A DNA stretch of 7,066 nucleotides, taken from NCBI GenBank assembly GCA_021850345.1, contig JAJZMN010000141.1:1-7066 (forward strand), given 5' to 3'. The stretch comes from Actinomycetes bacterium (GTDB lineage Bacteria > Actinomycetota > Acidimicrobiia > Acidimicrobiales > RAAP-2). Position numbers and translations under genes: made by a program. Shown piece after piece: positions 1 through 6,740 of the stretch (within the stretch, counting starts at the first letter, position 1; every line of letters begins with the position of its first letter). The notes below the pieces were generated by a model. The model saw only the letters and a list, made by a program, of their open reading frames with translations, made no database searches and was not told the DNA's origin.

Positions 1-1
1 G

Positions 2-100
2 TACGACCGCATCGCGCAAGCCATCGAGACCGGGATGCCGTTCGCATCGACTCTTGATCCTGTCCCAGGCCACGGTCCTCGTCACCAGCCGCTCCCGTGA
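2..100 (+). CDS. 3' end of an upstream gene, product unknown (partial)
   Basis: The frame is open from the left edge for 32 codons, starting YDRIAQAIETG and ending in TGA. That stop overlaps the GTG start of the McrB-like gene as GTGA. The same 4-base overlap recurs at the next gene junctions, which is the main reason to think this is a real gene end and not a chance frame. The visible tail is short, rich in proline and histidine near its end, and carries no motif that I recognise. If real, it is the first visible member of the defence operon and probably translationally coupled to the motor gene, which has no clear ribosome binding site of its own. The alternative is a chance open frame; only sequence to the left can settle it. 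Confidence 0.45.
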   Translation, partial: YDRIAQAIETGMPFASTLDPVPGHGPRHQPLP

Positions 101-1947
101 CGACCGTCTACCAGCGCAACGCACCGCGCCTGAGGGAACTGCTCTCCTTCCTCGACGCACAAGTCGCGCCGACGCCGAAAGATGAGCTGTTCGCCCACGT
201 GAAGGCCGCCTTCCCTCCGGAGGGCGACGAATTGGACACGGTGAGCGATGGAACGCCGCGATGGATGAACGACCTGTACTGGCAGACGACGAACCTCGTC
301 AAGGCCGGGTGGATGACCAAGGACGGGCGCGGCACGTGGTGCAGCACCGACGAGGGCCGGAAGGCCTTGAACGACTTCACCGATGCACTGCAGTTCCAGG
401 AGGAAGCGGTCCGCAGGTACTACGAATGGCAAGAGGCGCAGAAGGCGGAACAGCGTCGAGCATGGCTGGTGCGTGGGTCGTCGGTCCGTGGTGCAAACGT
501 CGTTCACGAATGGCTCGAGAGCGGCTGGGTGAGCATTTCCGCTTCTCAGTTGCGGTCCATCGAGCCAGGCATTTCCCCCGACGATCTTGCAGCGGCTGCG
601 CGAGAGGATTACGACCACTTGAAGCACCAAGAGCTCAAGTCCAAGGTCGACGAGATCCTCACCTTCGTGGTGAGGATGACTCCCGGCGACATCATCCTCA
701 CCACGAGCGACGAGCGCATCTACGTCGGCGACATCACGGGCGACTGGACCTGGCAACGGTCCGAGGGGGGGCGCAGCAATCTCCGACGAGCTGTTGACTG
801 GCGCAACAGCGACGCGCCCATCGACTTCGCCGAACTGCCACCACCGCTCCCCGCCAAGCTCGCTTCGGGAGCGACCGTCGTCGACCTCACCTCTGAGATC
901 GACCTGATCGACAACCTCGCCGCCCTCGTCGCCACGTCGACGGACGCCGCAGGTGCCGAAGCGCCGCCGCCTACCGCCTCCCTGGCGCATCCGAGCCCGG
1001 CGCTGGCAGAGGAGCTGTTCGTTGCTCCGACATGGCTCGAAGGTGTGCGCGACCTGCTCGCCGAGCGCAAGCAGGTCATCTTCTACGGGCCGCCGGGAAC
1101 CGGCAAGACCTACCTTGCCCGGAAGTTGGCCAACGACCTCGTGGGTCCTGAGCAGGTGAAGCTCGTGCAGTTCCATCCCTCGTATAGCTACGAGGACTTC
1201 TTCGAGGGCTACCGCCCGATCACCGGAAATGGCGGAACGATTGCGTTCGAGCTCCGTCCCGGACCGTTACGGCAGTTGGTCAGCCGCGCAGTCGAGCACC
1301 GTGACCAGTCGTTCATGCTCATCATCGACGAGATCAACCGAGCCAACCTCGCCAAGGTTTTCGGCGAGCTCTACTTCCTCCTCGAGTACCGCGACGAGGC
1401 GGTGGACTTGCTCTACTCGGCGGGCGACGAGCAGTTCAGCCTCCCACCCAACATCTTCCTCATCGGCACGATGAACACCGCTGATCGTTCGATCGCCCTC
1501 ATCGACGGCGCGATGCGCCGGCGGTTCGCGTTCGTCGCACTCGATCCGAGAACCGAGCCCACCCGGTCCCTCCTTCGACGATGGTCGGAGTATCACAGAC
1601 TCCCCACGCTGGCTGCCGACATGCTGGACGAGCTCAACTGCCGGATCGACGATCCCGACTTTCAGATTGGCCCCTCCTACTTCATGCGGACGACGGACGA
1701 GGACGCCTTCTCCGATGCACGGCTGGCGCGAATCTGGTCGGCCGACATCCAGCCACTGCTCGAGGAACACTTCTACGGCCAGTGGGACGCGGTCGCCTCC
1801 CGGTTCACCCTGCCAAGCATCCGCAAAGCCGTAACCGTGTCGCCGGGCGAAGAAACCGATTGGGGCGCCGTGGCTTCCGACACCAATCCGCCAGGGACCC
1901 CCGCTGTCACCGTTTTCGATGAGTCGTCGATCAGCCCTACACCGTGA
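97..1947 (+). CDS. mcrB: McrB-like AAA+ motor with N-terminal winged helix and PUA/EVE-like reader
   Basis: This is the NTP-driven motor subunit of a type IV (McrBC-type) restriction system, 616 residues and cytoplasmic. Residues about 6-100 resemble the winged-helix N-terminal domain of Mrr-type enzymes. Residues about 122-255 resemble a PUA/EVE-type fold: it opens with AWLVRGSSVRGANVV (122-136) and contains MTPGD (194-198) and YVGDITG (209-215). A low-complexity Ala/Pro linker leads to the AAA+ domain. That domain has Walker A GPPGTGKT (331-338), the McrB-typical VQFHPSYSYEDFFEGY (357-372), Walker B IIDEINRAN (409-417), the McrB signature MNTADRS (459-465) and an arginine-finger region AMRRRF (472-477). 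In E. coli McrB, GTP hydrolysis drives translocation and activates McrC. Nucleotide preference cannot be read here. The GTG start has no Shine-Dalgarno sequence and overlaps the preceding stop, so coupled translation is likely. Its own stop overlaps the mcrC start. The motor call is secure; the reader fold is by resemblance only. Confidence 0.95.
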   Translation: MTTVYQRNAPRLRELLSFLDAQVAPTPKDELFAHVKAAFPPEGDELDTVSDGTPRWMNDLYWQTTNLVKAGWMTKDGRGTWCSTDEGRKALNDFTDALQFQEEAVRRYYEWQEAQKAEQRRAWLVRGSSVRGANVVHEWLESGWVSISASQLRSIEPGISPDDLAAAAREDYDHLKHQELKSKVDEILTFVVRMTPGDIILTTSDERIYVGDITGDWTWQRSEGGRSNLRRAVDWRNSDAPIDFAELPPPLPAKLASGATVVDLTSEIDLIDNLAALVATSTDAAGAEAPPPTASLAHPSPALAEELFVAPTWLEGVRDLLAERKQVIFYGPPGTGKTYLARKLANDLVGPEQVKLVQFHPSYSYEDFFEGYRPITGNGGTIAFELRPGPLRQLVSRAVEHRDQSFMLIIDEINRANLAKVFGELYFLLEYRDEAVDLLYSAGDEQFSLPPNIFLIGTMNTADRSIALIDGAMRRRFAFVALDPRTEPTRSLLRRWSEYHRLPTLAADMLDELNCRIDDPDFQIGPSYFMRTTDEDAFSDARLARIWSADIQPLLEEHFYGQWDAVASRFTLPSIRKAVTVSPGEETDWGAVASDTNPPGTPAVTVFDESSISPTP

Positions 1948-3155
1948 CCGAGTTCATCCTGCAAGAGAGCGGACCGCCCGTCGAATGCAGGCTCGATCGC
2001 CGCGTCGTAGAGGCCCTCGTTGCCGTCGGTGCAGCGTCGGTCGCCCCGCTTGGACTCGATCGCTGGTCGTTGCGAGCTGCGGGCAAGGTGGGCGTCGTTC
2101 GACTGGGTGACCTGACGGTATGGGTCAAGCCCAAGATCACCATCTCTCGCTTGCTGTGGCTGCTCGGATGGACGCGCCGAGCCGTCTTCGACGCTCCCGG
2201 CCCGGTGGCGTTGCAGGAAGCCGACGATCTCGTGGTTGTCATCGCCGAGGCATTCTGCGGTCAAGCGGAGAAGGCAGTGCGGACGGGGGTGCTCCAGGGT
2301 TACCGGAACGTAGAGAGCAGCGAAGCAGTCCTCCGAGGACGACTACGCGCCAGCGATCAGCTTCGCCGGCGATTCGGGATGGTCGTGCCGCTGCTCGTTC
2401 GCTTCGACGACTTTCTGATCGACATCCCAGAGAACCAAGTCCTGAAGGCGGCCGCCTCCTACCTCCTCACTCTTCCCGGTCTGAGCCCTTCGATTCGCGC
2501 AAGGCTCCGGGCCCTCCGCGGTCTGCTTGTCGAGGTGACCGACCTCTCCTCGAGGAGCCAGCTGCCCGCGTGGCACGCCACCCGGCTCAACGCTCGATAT
2601 CACGACGCGCTTTGGCTCGCCAAGGTCATCCTTGCTGGGCGCTCCGTCGACCACCAGCCTGGCCAGCTTCGCCTCGATGGATTCCTGATCAACCTGTACC
2701 AGGTGTTCGAGGATTTCGTCACCGACACTTTGGGCCAAGTACTCACGCGGATTGCCGGACGCTGTCAGGCCCAAGACCACCACTCCCTCGACGATGGCGG
2801 GCTCATCGACATTCGCCCGGACCTCGTATGGAGAATCGGCGGCCACGCCGCAGCGGTGATCGACGCCAAGTACAAGGCGGAGAAGCCAGCCGGCTTCCCC
2901 CAGGCCGACCTGTACCAGGCTCTCGCGTACGCCACCGCGTACGGCCTCAACGAAGCGCACCTGGTGTACGCCGCTGGCAACGAGGTGGCCCAGGGATGGA
3001 CCGTTCGTCACGCCGGAATTCGCATCGCCGCTCACACGCTCGATCTCGAGCAGAAGCCCGCCGCGATCCTGGACCAAGTGGAAGCGCTGGGCCTCAGGAT
3101 CGCCGCGCCCCTGGCCCTTGGAGCCCGTAACCGAGTTGTGCAGGAGGCTGGATGA
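1944..3155 (+). CDS. mcrC: McrC-like PD-(D/E)xK nuclease subunit
   Basis: This is the nuclease partner of the upstream motor, 403 residues, close to the usual McrC size. The N-terminal half (about 1-240) has the mixed beta/helical McrC adaptor region: GDLTVWVKPKI near the start and a GRLRASDQLRRRFG stretch before mid-protein. In known McrBC this region inserts into the McrB ring. The C-terminal half holds the nuclease core: the helix NLYQVFEDFV (250-259) with Glu256, then RPDLV with Asp293, then IDAKYK with Asp307 and Lys309, followed by a Gln/Tyr-containing helix (DLYQALAYATAYG). These match the PD-(D/E)xK active site. The GTG start overlaps the mcrB stop (GTGA) and lacks a clear ribosome binding site, so translation is probably coupled and stoichiometry linked. 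The catalytic residues look intact. Assignment is firm from motifs plus the gene order. Confidence 0.95.
   Translation: MTEFILQESGPPVECRLDRRVVEALVAVGAASVAPLGLDRWSLRAAGKVGVVRLGDLTVWVKPKITISRLLWLLGWTRRAVFDAPGPVALQEADDLVVVIAEAFCGQAEKAVRTGVLQGYRNVESSEAVLRGRLRASDQLRRRFGMVVPLLVRFDDFLIDIPENQVLKAAASYLLTLPGLSPSIRARLRALRGLLVEVTDLSSRSQLPAWHATRLNARYHDALWLAKVILAGRSVDHQPGQLRLDGFLINLYQVFEDFVTDTLGQVLTRIAGRCQAQDHHSLDDGGLIDIRPDLVWRIGGHAAAVIDAKYKAEKPAGFPQADLYQALAYATAYGLNEAHLVYAAGNEVAQGWTVRHAGIRIAAHTLDLEQKPAAILDQVEALGLRIAAPLALGARNRVVQEAG
3142..3147 (+). promoter_or_regulatory. Strong ribosome binding site inside the mcrC 3' end
   Basis: AGGAGG lies four bases before the ATG at 3152, within the last codons of mcrC. 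It fixes the start of the third gene at the ATGA overlap. It also makes this gene the only one in the operon with a near-consensus site, so its product may be made at a higher or more independent level than McrB and McrC. Confidence 0.75.
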
Positions 3156-4624
3156 CGGAGAAGTGCGACGGCATCGAATTCCCGCAACATCGGCGAACTG
3201 GTGGCTCGGCGGCGTCGATCGCCGACTTGTTCGTGGACATCAGTTTGTCGGCCATGGAGATCCACGATGCAGGGACGACGGTACTCATGGGACTGGCGGC
3301 GTACTCAGTGACCGAATCGGTTCGCCCCGCCGTCGCTCTCTTGAGACGGGAGTTCGCCATGTCAGGGCGGCGAGCAGAAAAGGCCGTACGCCTTGGGATG
3401 ACGCTCGGTCGGGTCACGGGTCGTCGTGAGCCGCTCGGGGTTCTGGCAGGCATGACCGTCGGTGAACGTAACCGTGGTGCACTCGCGCTCATGTTCGGTG
3501 ACGTGGGCACTGCAGACGACGGCGCCGACGCTTCGATTCTCTCTTTGGGCGCGGTGTTGGCGGCCGTGACTTCGCATCGAGTGGAACGGGTCGCCATTGC
3601 CGCCGCTCGGTCGGAGGACTATCCGAGCCTACTTGCGGCTGCGGCACTCACGGCGGCCTTCCGGTCACGAAGCGACTTTCTTGAGTCCCTCGATGCCGGA
3701 GTTCTTCGTTCGACTCTTGCACGAGCCCAAAGCAGGCGCACGTTGCTCCGCAACCGCGTGCTCATGGCTGCCTACGCGCTCGCCGCGAGCGACCGCTCCG
3801 GTCTGTTTCCCGGGAACAGCACATCGCAATTCGCTCCTGCGTCATGGCGCGCCGCAGCCGCACCGTGGGTGCTGTCTGTATTCGACCCCGATGCCCGAGC
3901 AGGGTTGGACCGCCTCCTGATCGCCGCCAGAGCCAGGGGACTCAACTTCGTCCCGCCTGGGGAGATGCCGTTCCGATGCCCCGGAACCCCTTCGGACGTT
4001 GACGAGGCTCGAGCGCTCGCCTCGTCGATGAGCCCAGACTTGAAGAAGTTGCCGAACCGCCCGACGTGGTTCGACGGTGATCCGCAGATCCTTCTCCTCG
4101 AGCATGAAACAACGGCCTATGCGTGGGTAGGCAGGAGTCGTCGTGGAGTGCTGGTGAGCTTCGATACGGTTCACTTCCAGCCGTATCTCATTGACGAGCC
4201 CGGCGTTCCTTACGCGGTGGCGGCTGCAATCGGTTGGTACCTCGATGTGTCGGTCGTCCTGAGGGCAAAGCCCAACGGCAGCCGCACGATCGACCTGGTA
4301 ACGGGAGCGCCTGGTGATCGAATGGCTGGGCGGTCCTTCAGACCGAATATCAGCTGGCACCAGCAACGAAGAGAGGTCATGGGAGGTGGCCGAACCCCAC
4401 CAGACCCGCACTGGGTCTCTCCGCATCTGCGGCGTCTATCACCCGGTCGGCGCCCGAACCCCGACCACGTGGCCGAAGCACCTCGGCGTCTGCGCAAACT
4501 GATGAGCCCGCGTGATACGTGGGTCCGGGGCTACCCGACCGGCACCGGCACGATGATCAACCTGCCGGTCTATCTATCCGAGCACTCGGCCCTTGCCGAC
4601 ATTCTCGGGAAGATGGAGCGATGA
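3152..4624 (+). CDS. Uncharacterised McrBC-operon protein, 490 residues
   Basis: I do not recognise this family. The protein is soluble-looking, with no signal peptide and no convincing membrane span. Residues about 15-240 are Ala/Leu/Arg-rich and probably mostly helical (for example EDYPSLLAAAALTAAFRSRS). Residues about 310-390 look beta-rich (PQILLLEHETTAYAWVGRSR and following). The C-terminal block is basic: PHWVSPHLRRLSPG (419-432), then AEAPRRLRKLMSP (441-453) and TWVRGYPTG (456-464). The His420/His425/Arg427/Arg428 cluster with a downstream TWVR resembles, from memory only, a short C-terminal block of uncharacterised actinobacterial and phage proteins. The ATG overlaps the mcrC stop and has a strong AGGAGG site. 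Its stop overlaps the next ORF. Position in a coupled McrBC operon suggests an accessory role such as target recognition, regulation or an added effector. That role is inference from context; no catalytic motif is visible. Confidence 0.85.
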   Translation: MTEKCDGIEFPQHRRTGGSAASIADLFVDISLSAMEIHDAGTTVLMGLAAYSVTESVRPAVALLRREFAMSGRRAEKAVRLGMTLGRVTGRREPLGVLAGMTVGERNRGALALMFGDVGTADDGADASILSLGAVLAAVTSHRVERVAIAAARSEDYPSLLAAAALTAAFRSRSDFLESLDAGVLRSTLARAQSRRTLLRNRVLMAAYALAASDRSGLFPGNSTSQFAPASWRAAAAPWVLSVFDPDARAGLDRLLIAARARGLNFVPPGEMPFRCPGTPSDVDEARALASSMSPDLKKLPNRPTWFDGDPQILLLEHETTAYAWVGRSRRGVLVSFDTVHFQPYLIDEPGVPYAVAAAIGWYLDVSVVLRAKPNGSRTIDLVTGAPGDRMAGRSFRPNISWHQQRREVMGGGRTPPDPHWVSPHLRRLSPGRRPNPDHVAEAPRRLRKLMSPRDTWVRGYPTGTGTMINLPVYLSEHSALADILGKMER

Positions 4625-4767
4625 CCGGCAACGGTCCCGTGAAGACGGCAGCGCTCGGACTGACTCCTGACACTGAGCCGGAGGAGGTACAGCCGACAGC
4701 GCGCAATCTTCGCGTGCGGCACGGGCGGCCCCGCGTCTCTCTGGCTATGTCAGCTCCCAGGCGGTAG
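4621..4767 (+). CDS. Small ORF coupled to the operon, 48 residues; possibly a gene stump
   Basis: The ATG overlaps the preceding stop as ATGA, the same arrangement as the genes before it, with GGAG only two bases upstream. The predicted 48-residue product begins MTGNGPVKTAALGL, continues with an acidic/proline stretch (PDTEPEEV) and ends in a basic tail (RNLRVRHGRPRVSL). No domain is recognisable. Two readings fit. It may be a genuine small protein at the end of the defence operon. Alternatively it is the 5' remnant of a longer fifth gene cut off where the integrase-bearing DNA begins, since the ORF ends 44 bases before the convergent integrase gene. The position of the start supports it being translated; the length makes function uncertain. 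Confidence 0.5.
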   Translation: MTGNGPVKTAALGLTPDTEPEEVQPTARNLRVRHGRPRVSLAMSAPRR

Positions 4768-4811
4768 AGGGGGATCTCCCCGCTGGGGCGCCGAATGGCC
4801 GAGTGTTGCCG
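4768..4811. other. Convergent junction with a short G/C hairpin
   Basis: These 44 bases separate the convergent + strand operon and the - strand integrase. GGGGG at 4769-4773 and CCCC at 4778-4781 can pair around ATCT to form a short stem. There is no T tract on either side, so a factor-independent terminator is doubtful. This is also a plausible place for an element boundary, because integrase 3' ends often lie near attachment sites. No duplicated core is visible inside the window. Confidence 0.3.
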
Positions 4812-6056
4812 TCAGCGTTCTTCGCCGAGCCCATACCGCTCGAACACCTCTCGGCGCTCGCGTTCCCGTCCGACGGCGAGGGGGTGCTCGAAGCCGAAGA
4901 TCTCCCCCATCGCCCTCGACAACTGCTCGAGGGTGCACTCTCCGTAGTTGTCCGTCACGTTCTCGGCGGCGTGCCGCAGGTACCGCTTGGCGTAGTGCTG
5001 GCCGTAGTCGCGCTTTAGCTTCTCGGACATGGTGTGGCGGAGGAAGTGGAAGCTCACCCGGATCTCTTTGCCCCAGGGGAGCTCGGTCTGCCAGCGCTCG
5101 TGGAGGGTGTCGAAGCGCCGGTCACTGAGCGGATGCGGGTTTCCGTCGGTACCTTGTCGGTAGTGGAAGACCGGCGAGTCGGGCAGGTAGGAGGAGCTCG
5201 TCGGGTCGCACGTTGCGCCGCCGCGCTCGATGGCGTGGGCCAGAAGGCGCTCGATCAACTCGGCACTCACCGGCGCAGGCTTGGGGATTGTGTATTTGTC
5301 GCACAGCATGATCAGCTGTTCGTGGCGCCGAATCTGACCGACGGTGAGCGCATAGGTGCCCTCCCGCCGGGACCCCGTCTCGATCCCGTAGTCGAAGAGC
5401 AGCTCGTCGAGCTCTGGATCGTCGCCTCCGCCGATCGTCACCTGGTAGAGCTCGATGAGCTCGTAGTCGGCGAGCGCCCGGCGGTCGTTTGTCGGCCGGC
5501 GGGGCTTTCGGATCTCGATCGTTCCGTTCTCCCCGTCGAGCCACTTGGCCGCCGCCGCGTAGAGGCTCCGCAGCGCCTGGCGGCAGGTCTCCTCGGCACC
5601 GCTGCCCGACGCCGGCTTGGGCGAGAGGCCCTTGGCCGCCCGGGTGCGGTTGTCGACCACGCCGCGCTTTTTGGCGATGCGCCGGGCGATCCGCACGAGA
5701 CACTGCGCGTGCTCACCGGAGAGTGAGACGTTCGAGACGGGGTGGTCGCCCTGGGGCTCGAGGAGGAGGCGGGAGTCCTGACACCCCCGGCACTCGCACG
5801 TGCAGGTGAAGTCGGGGGCGACCATGCACGGCTCGCAGCGCGAGTCACAGACCGGGCCAACCCCTTTTGCGAAGCGCTTGATGTGGGTCTTGTAGGTCTG
5901 CCGACTTCGCTTGGAGGGAAGGGTGCGCAGCCACCGGTCGGCGAAGGCCTTCACGGTGGGGGGGACGACGGCCGCGGTGTCGAGGAGGCCGCGCTGGCGC
6001 AGCATGGCGAGCAGTTCGTCGTTGGTGGGCTCGCTGTCGGTCGTGGTCTGGCTCAT
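4812..6056 (-). CDS. int: Tyrosine recombinase / integrase with N-terminal cysteine cluster
   Basis: This is a site-specific DNA recombinase of 414 residues, probably the integrase of an integrative element. The N-terminal core-binding region (about 34-175) contains WLRTLPSKRSRQTYKTH (42-58) and an unusual cluster of seven cysteines (70, 74, 77, 85, 87, 89, 92), spaced as for metal binding. The catalytic domain starts near 190. Active-site candidates are Arg230 in ETGSRREG, Lys254 in LCDKYTIP, His337 and Arg340 in HFLRHT, His362 in YLRHAAENV and the nucleophile Tyr371 in TDNYGE. The conserved tail GFEHPLAVG follows. All expected positions are filled, so the enzyme looks active. The ATG is preceded by a good AAGGAAAGG ribosome binding site. 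The gene lies 46 bases downstream of the abrB-like gene on the same strand, so cotranscription is likely. It converges on the defence operon. Family assignment is firm; its attachment site is unknown. Confidence 0.93.
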   Translation of the reverse strand: MSQTTTDSEPTNDELLAMLRQRGLLDTAAVVPPTVKAFADRWLRTLPSKRSRQTYKTHIKRFAKGVGPVCDSRCEPCMVAPDFTCTCECRGCQDSRLLLEPQGDHPVSNVSLSGEHAQCLVRIARRIAKKRGVVDNRTRAAKGLSPKPASGSGAEETCRQALRSLYAAAAKWLDGENGTIEIRKPRRPTNDRRALADYELIELYQVTIGGGDDPELDELLFDYGIETGSRREGTYALTVGQIRRHEQLIMLCDKYTIPKPAPVSAELIERLLAHAIERGGATCDPTSSSYLPDSPVFHYRQGTDGNPHPLSDRRFDTLHERWQTELPWGKEIRVSFHFLRHTMSEKLKRDYGQHYAKRYLRHAAENVTDNYGECTLEQLSRAMGEIFGFEHPLAVGRERERREVFERYGLGEER

Positions 6057-6062
6057 AGCCTT

Positions 6063-6071
6063 TCCTTTCTG
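6063..6071 (-). promoter_or_regulatory. Ribosome binding site of the integrase gene
   Basis: On the - strand, a purine run containing AAGGAAAGG ends a few bases before the ATG at 6056. This supports that start over the internal Met codon at residue 18. Confidence 0.55.
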
Positions 6072-6102
6072 GGTGTGTGTGGTTGTGGCTGTCGAGGGGA
6101 GG

Positions 6103-6684
6103 TCAGGAGTCCGTCGGTGCAGGGCGCAGCGGTGCGATTCGGGCGCCGGGATCCAGAAGCGTCTCGTCGGTCGTCGGGACGAACAGCCGAGTGACGGCGG
6201 CGGGCGGGGCGCAGAAGAAGGCGCCGGGGTCGGCGACGACGAGAGCCCCCGCCTGTGGGACCGGGACCAAAAAGACCTGCCCGCCGGCCCCGAGCACGGC
6301 GCGCCGTTGGGCGGGGGAGAGGCACACGCGCTCGGTCACCCCGGCACTCAGCTGGGCCCGGGGCGAGTTGCGGATGCGCTGCACGCCTCGCAGCTCGGCC
6401 GGCTGGGTGAGGACGAGCCAGGCGCCCTGGAGGTGCGCCGCCAAGGCGCCGTCGACCCAGCCGAGCAGGCCGGTGAGGGGCCGGGCGAACCCGGGCTTCA
6501 GGCGCCCTTTGTCGTCGGCTTGGCGGACGGCCGCTCCGGCCGGCAGTCGCGCGGGCGCCGCCACCGACTCGCGCACCACTTGGAGGGGCAGCACCGAACC
6601 ACCACCCGTAGCGGACGCGGCGCCGAAGCCGCCGAGTCGAGCGACTGCAGCCTGGCGGCGGGCGAGCACTTTCGGGTCGGTCAT
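6103..6684 (-). CDS. Probable double AbrB/MazE-like DNA-binding protein
   Basis: This is a 193-residue protein with two segments that look like AbrB/MazE/SpoVT swapped-hairpin units. The first is around residues 57-82, DDKGRLKPGFARPLTGLLGW. The second is around 117-155: RVCLSPAQRRAVLG, then GGQVFLVPVPQAGALVVADP. That is the usual pattern of beta strand, R-x-x-L-G turn, hydrophobic strand and a final L-V-V strand. Such proteins are DNA-binding regulators and often sit beside integrases in actinobacterial elements, so a role in controlling int or other element genes is a fair inference. The start is uncertain. ATG at 6684 gives MTDPKVLARR, which fits an N-terminal Arg/Ala helix. An in-frame ATG at 6702 has a GGGG-containing upstream stretch and would add six residues. 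The frame stays open further upstream to 6963, but that extension has non-protein-like composition. Family call is moderate. Confidence 0.68.
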   Translation of the reverse strand: MTDPKVLARRQAAVARLGGFGAASATGGGSVLPLQVVRESVAAPARLPAGAAVRQADDKGRLKPGFARPLTGLLGWVDGALAAHLQGAWLVLTQPAELRGVQRIRNSPRAQLSAGVTERVCLSPAQRRAVLGAGGQVFLVPVPQAGALVVADPGAFFCAPPAAVTRLFVPTTDETLLDPGARIAPLRPAPTDS

Positions 6685-6740
6685 GGCCGGCACCGTCAGC
6701 ATCTCGGCCCCGCGTGCACGCGAAATTCTCGAGGTGGGGC

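Noticed and set aside
82..1176. Long - strand open frame opposite the McrB-like gene
   Set aside because: It lies antisense to a gene with clear AAA+ motifs. Its translation is a Val/Gly/Arg/Asp-rich reflection of GC-biased codons, with no domain.
3152..4624. Membrane-anchored effector role for the unknown operon protein
   Set aside because: The Ala/Leu-rich stretches are interrupted by charged residues and look like amphipathic helices; no convincing transmembrane span is present.
4769..4781. Rho-independent terminator between the convergent genes
   Set aside because: The stem is only about four to five pairs with a tiny loop, and no T tract follows on either strand.
5034..5726. 230-codon + strand open frame opposite the integrase
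   Set aside because: It is antisense to the catalytic domain with all recombinase residues in place; no domain is visible in the + strand product.
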